The translations under genes and the position numbers were made by a program. From positions 1 to 64,000 of the forward strand of contig JABLUY010000022.1 in the NCBI GenBank assembly GCA_013306675.1: DNA of 64,000 bases, in the 5' to 3' direction. Position 1 is the stretch's first letter; every line of letters begins with the position of its first letter. Source of the stretch: Thraustochytrium sp. TN22. Lineage: Eukaryota; Sar; Bigyra; Thraustochytrida; Thraustochytriidae. This document shows, in pieces, positions 9,343 to 18,412 of this stretch. The notes under the pieces are model-generated. The model saw nothing but the letters and a program-made list of their open reading frames with translations. It ran no database searches and was not told the DNA's origin.

Positions 9343-11160
9343 ATGGCGGAGGCGGACGGCGCGCGCGCGCGCGGCGGCGAGGAGGGCGGCGAGCAGGGCG
9401 CAGCGGCGCGCGGCGCCGTGCGGTCGTACGGGGCGGTGCTGAGCTCGCTGAGCGGGCTGCTGGAGGCGCTGTCGGAGCCGGCGGCGCTGGCGCTGGAGCC
9501 GCTGCAGCTGGAGGAGATCCAGCGGCTGCTGCAGGAGTGCGAGCAGACCGTGGAGAAGCGGCTGCTGGAGGGGGCCAAGGTGCCGAGGGCGCCGCGGGCG
9601 CCGCCCTCGGGCGCGCAGCGCGCGTCCAACGCCAGCGACATCAAGGTGCTCATCGTGGACGACGAGGAGGTGGCGGCGCGGCTCATGTCCAACCAGCTGA
9701 CGCAGCTCAACATCCGCAACGAGTGGGTGCTCAAGGGCACGGACGCGCTCAACCGCCTGTACGCGCAGCCGCACGAGTTCGACATCGTGCTGTGCGACGT
9801 CAACATGCCCGGCCTGAGCGGCAGCGAGGTGCTCGTGCGCATCCTGCAGGACAAGCGCATCCGCGACATCCCCATCGTCATGGTGTCCACGGACGACGAC
9901 CTCAGCAAGGCCAAGGAGCTCGTCAGCGCCGGCGCCAAGGACTACATCGTCAAGCCCGTCACGCAGATCGCGCTCGTGTCCATGTCCCTCAAGGTGAACG
10001 GCTGGCGCCAGGAGAGCTCCACCAAGCACCTCAACGCGGTCTACGACATCACCTCGGGCCTGCTCGTCAACGTGCGCGTGCTGCTGGGCCCGCGCCCCGG
10101 CGCGCAGGTGCCCGAACTCCAGGAGCTGCACGAGCAGACGCTCGGCAGCTCCGCCGCCGAGATGGACGATGACGACCTCCTCATGCAGAACCTCATCAGC
10201 TCCATGGACGCCGACCAGGTCGAGGTCAAGCACGCCTACGTGCAGGAGGCCTCGCTGCCCATGCGCCAGCTCCTCGGCGTATCCATGCAGGCCATCGCTC
10301 AGGGCAAGGTCGACATCCTCGACCACATCGCCGCCGCCGACCGCGGCACCTTCCGCGGCCAGATCCTCGCCTCCATCTTCGCGCAGGCCGACGAGCGCCC
10401 GCACGAGCGCAAGGTCGTCTGGCGCTGGATCGACGTCAACGCCGCCGAGCTCCCCGTCGTCGGCAGCTGGATCCGCATTGGCGCCGCCACCGAGCGCCAG
10501 CTCCTCATCGAGAGCTCCTCGCTCCTGCCCACGCTCATGCTCAAGCGCGAAAAGGAGATGCGCGTCTCTGCCGAGCGCAAGATGATCGAGGCCGAGCAGG
10601 GCCTCGACTCGGCCCTCGCCCAGGCCAAGGCGGCCACCATGGAGAGTGAGCGCCTCAAGGAGGACCTCAGCGTCACCAAGAAGACCGCCAACAGCGTCCA
10701 GCGCGAGCTCACCTCCATGCTCGGCGTCCTGCCCGACTTCCACAAGATGCTCAACGAGAATCCGCGCGTGCTCACCTGGCGCGTGGAGGTCGCCACCGGC
10801 CGCGTCGAGTTCATCTCCAAAACGTCCTGCGAGCAAATTCTTCACTTCTCGGACACCGAGGTCATTGGCCGCAACGTTACCGACTTTCTCCACCAGGACG
10901 ACGTGCAGACTGCGCTCACCTCGCTGCAGGACACCAAGCACACTGTCCGTCTCCGCCGCTTCACCAAGGAGGGCGGCACCGTCTTGCTCGAGTCGCGTCC
11001 CTACGCCTACTGGGACGCTGCTTGTACCATTGTCATCGTCACCGAGTATGACATCACCAACTTTCATGGTGCCGACACCGCGCTGCAACAGCACCAGCTC
11101 GACGCCGTCGCATCAACCTCAACTTCATCATTATCACCATCCGCATCAGCCACGAGCTAA
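9343..11160 (+). CDS. Response regulator with C-terminal PAS domain (REC-coiled coil-PAS)
   Basis: 605 residues from an ATG in good context (gccgccATGg). A low-complexity N-terminus is followed by a receiver domain at about 99-220 with every expected residue: acidic pair D106-D107, phosphoacceptor D152 in IVLCDVNMPG, S182 in IVMVSTDD, and K204 in YIVKPV. Residues about 380-450 are charged heptad-like sequence and probably coiled. Residues about 457-565 resemble a PAS domain (WRVEVATGRVEFISK, FLHQDD, and a closing ITEYDIT-like strand). The phosphorylated receiver would take phosphate from a histidine kinase or phosphotransfer protein; PAS is usually a sensor or dimerisation unit, so here it may act as the output. 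No DNA-binding, kinase or GGDEF domain is visible. The stop codon lies in the first unit of a 17-bp repeat. Confidence 0.85.
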   Translation: MAEADGARARGGEEGGEQGAAARGAVRSYGAVLSSLSGLLEALSEPAALALEPLQLEEIQRLLQECEQTVEKRLLEGAKVPRAPRAPPSGAQRASNASDIKVLIVDDEEVAARLMSNQLTQLNIRNEWVLKGTDALNRLYAQPHEFDIVLCDVNMPGLSGSEVLVRILQDKRIRDIPIVMVSTDDDLSKAKELVSAGAKDYIVKPVTQIALVSMSLKVNGWRQESSTKHLNAVYDITSGLLVNVRVLLGPRPGAQVPELQELHEQTLGSSAAEMDDDDLLMQNLISSMDADQVEVKHAYVQEASLPMRQLLGVSMQAIAQGKVDILDHIAAADRGTFRGQILASIFAQADERPHERKVVWRWIDVNAAELPVVGSWIRIGAATERQLLIESSSLLPTLMLKREKEMRVSAERKMIEAEQGLDSALAQAKAATMESERLKEDLSVTKKTANSVQRELTSMLGVLPDFHKMLNENPRVLTWRVEVATGRVEFISKTSCEQILHFSDTEVIGRNVTDFLHQDDVQTALTSLQDTKHTVRLRRFTKEGGTVLLESRPYAYWDAACTIVIVTEYDITNFHGADTALQQHQLDAVASTSTSSLSPSASATS

Positions 11161-11251
11161 GGCTGACCACGAGCTAAGGCTGGCCACGAGCTAAGGCTGG
11201 CCACGAGCTATGGCTGGCCACGAGCTAAGGCTGGCCACGAGCTATGGCTGG
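11149..11251 (+). repeat. 17-bp minisatellite overlapping the stop codon
   Basis: Six units of ggctggccacgagctaa (fourth letter of some units altered, and the last base alternating a/t), tiled without gaps. The first partial unit supplies the last three codons and the TAA stop of the REC-PAS gene; the array then fills the start of its 3' flank. Confidence 0.9.
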
Positions 11252-11468
11252 CTGAATCTTTTGCGAAGCAGTACGACCGTCTTTCCGACTGCGGCGACAA
11301 CGACGAGCCGCGCCAGCAGCCAAGCGGCGGCGGGCAAGTGGCAATGCGGCCAGCCGAGCACGTTGCTCTTCTTCGTCGTTGTCGTCCACGCGAAAGAAAA
11401 CGTGACGCTGGCAGACAGACAGACGGACAGATCCAGGACGAGAGGGGAGAGAGAGAGAGAGAAGAGAC

Positions 11469-11499
<31 letters not shown>

Positions 11500-11973
11500 A
11501 GATGGAGCGATAAGCGAGCGAGCGAGAGACAGAGAGAAGAGAGTTCAAGATCGGAGCGGAGGATGAGATCGAGCTCGGTGCCTCTGCAAGGCACGCTATG
11601 TCTGCAAGGCTCATCTCCTTCTTCGCGCTCCAAAGCGCGCATTCCAATGCGCAAAAGCAAGCCCGCACACCAGCACGCCAGCACGACCGCGCCCTCGACG
11701 GCGCTGCACACGAATTTTGGATTTTGATCGTGACCACAACACGTGCACGCCTGCGAGATTACGCGCGCGGCTCAATGCCAACAGCAAATCCATCCATCCA
11801 TCCATCCATCCATTCATTCATTCATTCATTCATTCCAAGCACACGTACAAAAATCAGGCCTCTATATTTTTGCATCTGGATTGGCGCATATCTGGATTGG
11901 CGCATGCGCTCGAGGCCACACACGTGTACGCACGTATCGACGAAGGAAAAGCCAAGCTCCGATCGCTCTCCAG
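11252..11973. other. Convergent intergenic region with simple repeats
   Basis: Space between the convergent REC-PAS and KDSR genes. It contains a gacaga tract near 11415, a GA-rich tract at about 11446-11535, and a (catc)n then (attc)n tract at about 11789-11836. No gene seen. Confidence 0.6.
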
Positions 11974-12954
11974 CTAGCCAGAGTTGGCGAGCAGCTCCTT
12001 GGACTTGCGCTTGCCGTACGGAACGGAACACGAGTCGGCGTGTGAGCAAAAGATGAGCATGATGACGAACACGATGGGCGAGACCAGCGTCTCCAAGACA
12101 AACCAGCGGCCCCGCGGCGTGATATTGGTCGAGGCGGAAATGAGGAGGTTCTGGATCGGGTCCGGCGACGGGAGGTGGTACTCGCCGCGTGCCAAGCCGT
12201 CCATGATGGAGTCGGAGACGGCCTGCGGCGGGTAAACGTCGGGCGGGCTAATCTTGAGCGTCTCCTTGGGCTTGCTCTTGGCCTCCACCTGGAAGCCCGG
12301 CGTGTCCATGTCCGGCGGATAAGCAATGTGCACGCGAATGCCGAAGCCCTTGAGCTCGTTGCGTAGCGCGTCGGCAAACGAGCGCAGGGCGGACTTGGTG
12401 GGCGCGTAGGAGGCGTAGCCGAGGAAGGAGGCGCAGGCCGCGGCCGAGGAGATGAAGATGAGCTCGCCCTTGGTGCCGGCGCGCACCATGCGGTCCGCCA
12501 CAAGCTTGGCGCAGTTGACGCTGCCCATGTAGTTGAGGCGCATCGAGCTCTCAAACACCGACACGTCCTGGTCCAAAAAGTACCCGGGCTGCGCGCGGCC
12601 GGCCGCGTGCACGAGCACGGAGATGGGGGCGCCGCCCTGAAGGTCCTCTGCCTCCTGCAGGGCCTTCTCCATGCGCTTGTAGTCGGTAACATCTGCCGAG
12701 ACGGCCTTGCACTCGCCGCCCTCGATTTCCGCCACGGCCTTGTCCAGCTTGTCCTGGCTGCGCGCCATAATCGTCACCTTGGCGCCGACCTTGGCGAAGG
12801 CCTTGGCCAGCTCAAACCCCACGCCCTCCGAGCCGCCCGTCACCACCACGTGCTTGCCCTCGTACAGCCCGCGCAGGTCGCGCTTGCGCAGGTACAGCCG
12901 CGACGCCAGCGTCGCCAGCACGAGGCCCCCCACGAGCCATGCCGCGGGCCCCAT
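11974..12954 (-). CDS. KDSR: 3-ketodihydrosphingosine reductase
   Basis: 326 residues from the ATG at 12954. An upstream in-frame start would add 55 Arg-rich residues before the membrane anchor and is unlikely. It is a short-chain dehydrogenase: N-terminal membrane segment at about 5-20, NADPH motif TGGSEGVG at 39-46, VHAAG (usually N in the first position of the xxAG motif) at 115-119, catalytic Ser at 169/170, and Y183-x3-K187 in the Tyr-x3-Lys active site. Hydrophobic C-terminal segments (LETLVSPIVFVIMLIF) match the ER-anchored KDSR/Tsc10 layout. The enzyme reduces 3-ketodihydrosphingosine to dihydrosphingosine, the second step of sphingolipid synthesis, on the cytosolic face of the ER. 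It is divergent from the LysM-HMG gene. Confidence 0.88.
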   Translation of the reverse strand: MGPAAWLVGGLVLATLASRLYLRKRDLRGLYEGKHVVVTGGSEGVGFELAKAFAKVGAKVTIMARSQDKLDKAVAEIEGGECKAVSADVTDYKRMEKALQEAEDLQGGAPISVLVHAAGRAQPGYFLDQDVSVFESSMRLNYMGSVNCAKLVADRMVRAGTKGELIFISSAAACASFLGYASYAPTKSALRSFADALRNELKGFGIRVHIAYPPDMDTPGFQVEAKSKPKETLKISPPDVYPPQAVSDSIMDGLARGEYHLPSPDPIQNLLISASTNITPRGRWFVLETLVSPIVFVIMLIFCSHADSCSVPYGKRKSKELLANSG

Positions 12955-13731
12955 GCTCGCCGCCAGCTCGAGCGCGCCGTGGCAGGCGGGCAGGCGACCG
13001 CAGGCAGGCGACCGCAGGCGAGCACGCGCCGCCGCAGGGCCACGCCGCGCGCGCCAAGGCTTGCACCGATTCAGGTTCTGCGTGCTCAAGTTACGCGCAT
13101 CCTGGCGCGGCAGCGCCACCTGGCCACCGCCGCGGCCGCGCCGGGCCGGCCGCGCGCGGGCGGCGCGCGGCGGCCGAGGCGGCGGCGGCTCGCGGGCGGG
13201 ACGCGGCGCCGGGCGGCACGCGGCGCCGCCCGCGGGGCCGCCGCGCAGCGGCGCCGCGCGCGGCCGAGCCGGGCACGACGATGCGAGCGCGCCACGGCCT
13301 GGATGAATTTGCCGCCGTTTGGGCGGCAGTTTGGCGGCGGCCGCGGCGAGGCAAACCCTCGACGCCCGCCCGCCCGCCCGAGGCGGCTCGTGCGGCTCGT
13401 GCGGCTGCGCGGCGCGCGGCGGCGCGGCGCGGCGGCGCGGCGCGCGCGGCGCGCGGCGGCGGCCGGCCCCGCCTGCGGCGCGGCGCGGCGCGGCGCGCGG
13501 CCCGCGCTGTGCGCGCGGCGGCGGCGACGCGGCGGCGAGCGAGCGACGACTAGGGCGGCAAGCAGGCGGGCGAGGCCGACTTAACGACCGGCGCGCGCGC
13601 GGACGTTGGCGCGCGGCGGGCGGGCGGCGCGAAGCGAAGCGAAGCGACGCGGCGCGAAGCGGGCGCGGGCGAGCGGCGTGGGCGCTGGCTGAGGCGGCGG
13701 CGCTGGCTGCGGCAGCGGCCGTGGCAGCAAC
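12955..13731. other. Divergent upstream region, extremely GC-rich
   Basis: Shared 5' region of KDSR (minus) and the GNAT-LysM-HMG gene (plus). Runs of gcggcgcgg and gaagcgaagc pentamers dominate. Arg/Ala-only frames on both strands are compositional. No RNA gene seen. Confidence 0.5.
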
Positions 13732-16700
13732 ATGGCGCTGACCAGGCGCAACTTGCAGGCGGCGCTCGATGAGCCGCTGTACGAGCTGGAGGACGTGCCG
13801 CGGTGCGCGCGCGACCTGGAGGGCTCGAGCCTGGTGCGCGTCTCGGAGCGCGCCGTCTGGCTCAAGATGCTGGGCGAGCTACTGCAGGTGTGCAACGAGG
13901 CGGCGATCCGCTTCGAGACGCGGTGCAAGGAGGAGATCGACAAGCTCAAAGCCAAGGACGCGGCCGCCAAGATCCCGTACCAGCTCATCCCGATCCACAC
14001 GGGTAAGCCGCTGTCAATCGAGTACATGGCGGACCGCCTGGATCTGGACGACCCCATCACGGGCTACACGGTGCGCACCAGCAAGGAGGGCTGGCTGCAG
14101 GGCTTCATCACCATCTCCACCTTTACGACCTGGCAGCGCTGGTTCCGGTGGGACTCGTTGAGCGACGAGGCCGGCCTGCTCATGTTCGACACGGGCGGCG
14201 TCGGCCTCGAATCGCTGCACAGCATGGGGATGCACAGCACGGACCCGGAGGACCCGGCCACGCAATGGTGGATGGACCGCCTTGTGGACGGCACGGGAGA
14301 GCTGGCGGCCGCGCTCAACGCCGAGATCCGCGACGGCGACCCGGACAACGAGGGCGTCATCTGGCCCCACGTCGCGGAGCTCTCACTTCTGGGCGGCCTT
14401 GGCTGCGGTGGCGCGCTCGTCAAGCTCATCCTCGACGACCTCGAGAAGGAAGACTCTCCCTACAACTACGTCGTGCTGCAGGCCACCGAGGGCTCCATCC
14501 CGTTCTACGAGTCCCAGGGCTTTGTGCGCGTCGGCTCCATCGCGCGCTACACGCACAAGGCCGATCCGCAGCAGCTGCAGCTGCAGCTGCAGCACCAGCG
14601 CAATGCCATCAAGTCCGGCACGCCGGCCGTGCCCCTGGTCACCATCCCCATGCAGTCACCGACGCGCTCCGTGGAGCACTTTCCGCGGCCCGTCATGCCC
14701 AGCTTGGACCTCGACGGCGACTCTCGCTGCGCCCTGACCGCGCGCTCGTCCGCCACCGCCGCTGCGCAGGAGGGCGGCGCGGCAGTGAATGTCTTGCAGC
14801 CGCGCTCGCTCAAGCGCCGTACGCCCGCGGCCGCTGCCGAGGCCGAGGCCGAGGCTAAGGGCACCGCCGCAGGCCGTGACAGCCCGGCCACGACGACCGG
14901 GTCAACCGTGGATAAAACGCCCGGCAAGCGGCGCGTGCTGCCGCGACGCGTGTCGGCCAGCGCCGGTCACGGCGCGGAGGACACCGAGATAGCCAGCACC
15001 GGGACGCGGGCGCGCGCCGGCAGCGAGGCCAGCGCGGCTGTGGGCCCCGGCGCGGACGAGGCCGCGGACCGCGTGCCGGCCGTGCGCGGCGCCTGCAGCC
15101 GGTTCAAGTGGCACAAGGTGGACGACAAGGAGACGCCCACGTGCCGCGACCTGGCACGCAAGTTCGGCATCCAGCCAGGCGACCTGGTCTTCTTTAATCG
15201 ACGCATCTACGAGGGCCTCAAGGAAACCTCCAAGCTGAAGAAGGGCACCATGGTGCGCATCCCGGTCTTTCCCAGCTTTGTCGACCCGCTGGCGCACTCG
15301 CCACCGCGCGTGCAGCCGACGCTCTCGCGCGACACGGCGGCGCTCGTGGCGTGCGATGCAAAGCTGGGGGAGGCCAGCTCGAACGGGCTGTGGTACAAGG
15401 CGCTCGACAACGAGTCGCCGCGCTCCATCGCGCTCAAGGTCGGCGTCGACGTGCGCAAGCTCATCCAGATCAACGCGCGCACCTTTCCGGAACTGAACAT
15501 TACCGTCCCGCTCATGGAGGGCACCATTTTGCGGCTTCCACGGCGCTCCGAGCCCATTCGCCACGTGGACCGCGAGATTGAGGATCTGCAGCAGTGCTGG
15601 GGCTTTGGCCACGACGACGCCAACCTCGAGAACCTCACGGAGATCATGACGTACCGACACTGGAGCTTCTCCGACGACCCGGCCGACATGTCTGTGGCCT
15701 CTTACATGATGGTGCGGCCTCTCGTCAAGCGCAAGCCCGACGCGCCGCCCTCGCCTATTGCCGAGCTCGCGGCCAAGCGCCTCGCTGGCGTCAACGTGGT
15801 GCCCAAGTGCTGGGCCTACGGTGCTGACGACGATGCCCTTGCGGCCGCCAAGAAGGAAACTGTCAAGCCCCGCCCGCCTCATTCTCGGTCTCCGACCAAG
15901 AAGGAGGCCGAGGACGAGGAGGACGAGGAGGAGGACGAGGAGGAATCCAAGGGCAAGGAGGAGAAGGACACGCCCAAGGACACCGGGATCCAGGCCGAAC
16001 CTGACGCCAAGGTCAAGGCCGAGGACGAGGCCAAGCCGGAGGACGAGGATCGGGACGTTGAGATGCAGTCGTCAAAAGAGGAGAACAACACCACGGAGGC
16101 GAAGGACATTGTCAGGGAGAAGGAGAGCGAGGAGGAGAAGGAGGCTGCTGAAGCGAAGCCTGCAGAGAAGGACTCCGCCGGTGTCGTATCCACGGCATCA
16201 GCAAAAGTCTCAGACCCGCAATCTCCAGCCAAGATGGAGGTTGACGAGAAGAGTGAGGGCACAAGCCGAAAAATGTCAATGTGCAGTGAGGGCGAGGCGA
16301 GCGTGGAGAGCGAGGGCGGCTGGGGCGTCGACCGACGCGTCAAAGTGCGCATCTTCAGCGATGCGCTAGCTGCATCCGACGTGGAAGGCGCTTGTGGCGG
16401 GCCATTCAAAGCGCGCAAGCCTGGATCAGAGTTCTTCGAAGAGGAAGTAGAAAAGGAGGAGGAGGAGGAGATGGCCGCCGCGAACACCAACGAGAGCAAC
16501 GGCAAGAGCCTTGACCACGACAACGGCAACGGGGCCGGGAGTAGCAGCGCCGCGGTCGCGAGCAGCGGACAACAGGCGCTGGAAGTGGAAGAGAGCACGG
16601 ACGCAGCGCAGAGCGCGACGGACGAACCGGCACCGTCGCACCACGGCACGCGCAAGAAGCGCAGCTTGAGTAACCCGAGCACGGCGGGTGAGACGGAGGA

Positions 16701-17763
16701 CGACGGGCGCGCGCGAACGCGCAGCGGGCAAAAGGTGCGGCTGTTCAGCGGCGGCGAGGTGCAGGTGAAGTTCTTCTTGGTGGGATCGCCATACATTGGG
16801 GTGATGACATGGGCAGACCTGACGCGGCCCCTGCGCAAGCCGGCGGAGGTGCCGACGAAGCCGGTGAAGCCGCGGCGGCCCATGACGGCGTATCTGCAGT
16901 TCAGTATGCTGATGCGAGAGGAGTACAAGCGCAACAACCCTGAGGCGGAGTTTCAAGAGATCGGCAAGCTCATGGGCGGGGCCTGGCGCGACATGAGCGA
17001 CGCGGATCGCGCAAAATACGTGAAGAAGGCCGAGGTCGACCGCGCACAGTACAACGAGGCGATGCGCGTGTACAATGAGCAGATGCGGCGCTACCAGGAG
17101 GCGACGGGAACACTGCCTGCGGAGGGCGACCCTGGTGACCAGGGTGGCGGCGAGGGCGGCGGCGGCGGCGGCGAGGGCGGCGGCCCGCGGTCAACGCCGC
17201 CGGCGGGGCCCGTGTCGGGCGGCCTGCGGTCCACGGTCGCCGTCGCCATGAATCCGCTCATCCCGTCCAAACTGAAACGCCTTTTGGTGAACCAGGTGGT
17301 TCGCCTGGAGCCCAAGCCTTGCGCGCAGGCGCGCGAGCGCTTTCTGGCGCAAGCCGACCAGGAGACCGAGCACACGACTGTGGCCAAGCACTGTCTCTCG
17401 CGCACGCGCTTGAGCCAGCCGGACCAGTTCTACTTTGTGCTCACCTACATCCCGGACCTCTTCTGGGTGCGCCTGGCGCCCTTGCAACAGGCCGGCACCT
17501 TTGAGGACGAGGAGCTCAAGTACGCCAAGCACCGCGGCCGCCCCAAGTGGAAGCTTGTGCCGGAGGAAAAGGCCCAGGAGATTGACGTCTCTGCGCAGCG
17601 TTGTGTCCTCGTCAAGTCCACCGCCGTCAAGCGCACCGCCGACGCCGACAAGGAAGAGTGGGATCTCTTCACCGACCAGGAGGTCATCGTCGCCAACGAG
17701 CTTCACAAGAAGCCTCGCCCGCGCCCGCGCAAGTCCTTGATCAAGGTTGACTCCTCGAGCTAG
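13732..17763 (+). CDS. GNAT-like / two LysM / HMG-box nuclear protein
   Basis: 1343 residues in one uninterrupted frame. Residues about 75-150 hold a conserved-looking block (YTVRTSKEGWLQGF, WFRWDSLSD). Residues about 205-280 look like the end of a GNAT acetyltransferase fold: WPHVAELSLLGG, a GCGGALVK acetyl-CoA-type loop, and FYESQGFVRVG. Two LysM-like modules follow at about 454-510 and 540-603, each with a repeated start-up pattern, an N-R or I-N at the loop, and an L-x-x-G-T-x-x-R-I/L-P ending (KLKKGTMVRIP and MEGTILRLP). A long acidic Lys/Glu-rich linker leads to an HMG box at about 1043-1115 (RPMTAYLQFSMLMREEYKRN, GGAWRDMSDADRAKY). A C-terminal block at about 1180-1343 is well-ordered but unrecognised. 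The HMG box and charge imply chromatin; LysM inside the cell could bind N-acetylglucosamine-type sugars, but that is inference. Confidence 0.8.
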   Translation: MALTRRNLQAALDEPLYELEDVPRCARDLEGSSLVRVSERAVWLKMLGELLQVCNEAAIRFETRCKEEIDKLKAKDAAAKIPYQLIPIHTGKPLSIEYMADRLDLDDPITGYTVRTSKEGWLQGFITISTFTTWQRWFRWDSLSDEAGLLMFDTGGVGLESLHSMGMHSTDPEDPATQWWMDRLVDGTGELAAALNAEIRDGDPDNEGVIWPHVAELSLLGGLGCGGALVKLILDDLEKEDSPYNYVVLQATEGSIPFYESQGFVRVGSIARYTHKADPQQLQLQLQHQRNAIKSGTPAVPLVTIPMQSPTRSVEHFPRPVMPSLDLDGDSRCALTARSSATAAAQEGGAAVNVLQPRSLKRRTPAAAAEAEAEAKGTAAGRDSPATTTGSTVDKTPGKRRVLPRRVSASAGHGAEDTEIASTGTRARAGSEASAAVGPGADEAADRVPAVRGACSRFKWHKVDDKETPTCRDLARKFGIQPGDLVFFNRRIYEGLKETSKLKKGTMVRIPVFPSFVDPLAHSPPRVQPTLSRDTAALVACDAKLGEASSNGLWYKALDNESPRSIALKVGVDVRKLIQINARTFPELNITVPLMEGTILRLPRRSEPIRHVDREIEDLQQCWGFGHDDANLENLTEIMTYRHWSFSDDPADMSVASYMMVRPLVKRKPDAPPSPIAELAAKRLAGVNVVPKCWAYGADDDALAAAKKETVKPRPPHSRSPTKKEAEDEEDEEEDEEESKGKEEKDTPKDTGIQAEPDAKVKAEDEAKPEDEDRDVEMQSSKEENNTTEAKDIVREKESEEEKEAAEAKPAEKDSAGVVSTASAKVSDPQSPAKMEVDEKSEGTSRKMSMCSEGEASVESEGGWGVDRRVKVRIFSDALAASDVEGACGGPFKARKPGSEFFEEEVEKEEEEEMAAANTNESNGKSLDHDNGNGAGSSSAAVASSGQQALEVEESTDAAQSATDEPAPSHHGTRKKRSLSNPSTAGETEDDGRARTRSGQKVRLFSGGEVQVKFFLVGSPYIGVMTWADLTRPLRKPAEVPTKPVKPRRPMTAYLQFSMLMREEYKRNNPEAEFQEIGKLMGGAWRDMSDADRAKYVKKAEVDRAQYNEAMRVYNEQMRRYQEATGTLPAEGDPGDQGGGEGGGGGGEGGGPRSTPPAGPVSGGLRSTVAVAMNPLIPSKLKRLLVNQVVRLEPKPCAQARERFLAQADQETEHTTVAKHCLSRTRLSQPDQFYFVLTYIPDLFWVRLAPLQQAGTFEDEELKYAKHRGRPKWKLVPEEKAQEIDVSAQRCVLVKSTAVKRTADADKEEWDLFTDQEVIVANELHKKPRPRPRKSLIKVDSSS

Positions 17764-18013
17764 CTGTGAAAGCACAGGCAGCCTCGCGCGAGTGACCAGC
17801 CAGAGATGAACCCCCGTGGCAAGGCATGCCAGGTGAACCCGTGCGGCTGACGTATGCAATTTAGTAGTTCAAATACAACAAAGTGTACCACGCGTGTGAG
17901 GAGCCGCAGTGCAGGTAAGATCATCGATCATCTGCATGTGGGCGTTGTTGTGTTGCCGTCGCGCTCTTGCAATGCGAGGGCAGCAAAATCAAAGTACATC
18001 AAGGTTTCTTCGT

Positions 18014-18412
18014 TCATTCGTAATACCCATTGCGCTTGCGAGGCCCAATCATGGCCGCGTCCATGGCCGCGTCCTCCGCCATCTCCTGGCGCCGCAGCCA
18101 CAAGTAGTAGCCGCCGCCCACAATCCACACAAGCCCGACGAGCACCCAGGAGCTCCAGCGGTTCGGGTCGGCCAGCAGCTCCGGGTTGGTGACGCGGAAC
18201 AGCATCGTCTCCGTCGGCACCGGGCCTGGCCGTGGCCGCTCCGCGTGCAGCTGCCGCTGCTGTGCGCGCGAGACCCGCGCGCACGACACGCCGGGCACGT
18301 CCATCATGCCCGCCACATGCACACGCACGCGTGGCAGCAGCGGCCGCGCCGCACGCCGGCGCGCTGCTGCTGCTGCTGCTGCCGCCGCCGTCGTCGCCCG
18401 CGCCGCGAGCAT
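18014..18412 (-). CDS. Small probable mitochondrial single-pass membrane protein
   Basis: 132 residues from the ATG at 18412; an upstream ATG at 18547 gives 177 but loses the clean leader. The N-terminus (MLAARATTAAAA, then RRRAARPLLPRV) is Ala/Arg-rich without acids, typical of a mitochondrial presequence. The mature part has one membrane segment (WVLVGLVWIVGGGYYL) flanked by WSS and RRQEMAED and a short tail ending NGYYE. Size and layout resemble small accessory subunits of respiratory complexes, but I cannot match a named subunit. It is convergent with the HMG-box gene and divergent from the GGNBP2-like gene. Confidence 0.6.
   Translation of the reverse strand: MLAARATTAAAAAAAAARRRAARPLLPRVRVHVAGMMDVPGVSCARVSRAQQRQLHAERPRPGPVPTETMLFRVTNPELLADPNRWSSWVLVGLVWIVGGGYYLWLRRQEMAEDAAMDAAMIGPRKRNGYYE

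Noticed and set aside
9316-11094. 592-codon minus-strand frame over the REC-PAS gene
   Set aside because: Antisense shadow; the sense frame carries intact receiver residues.
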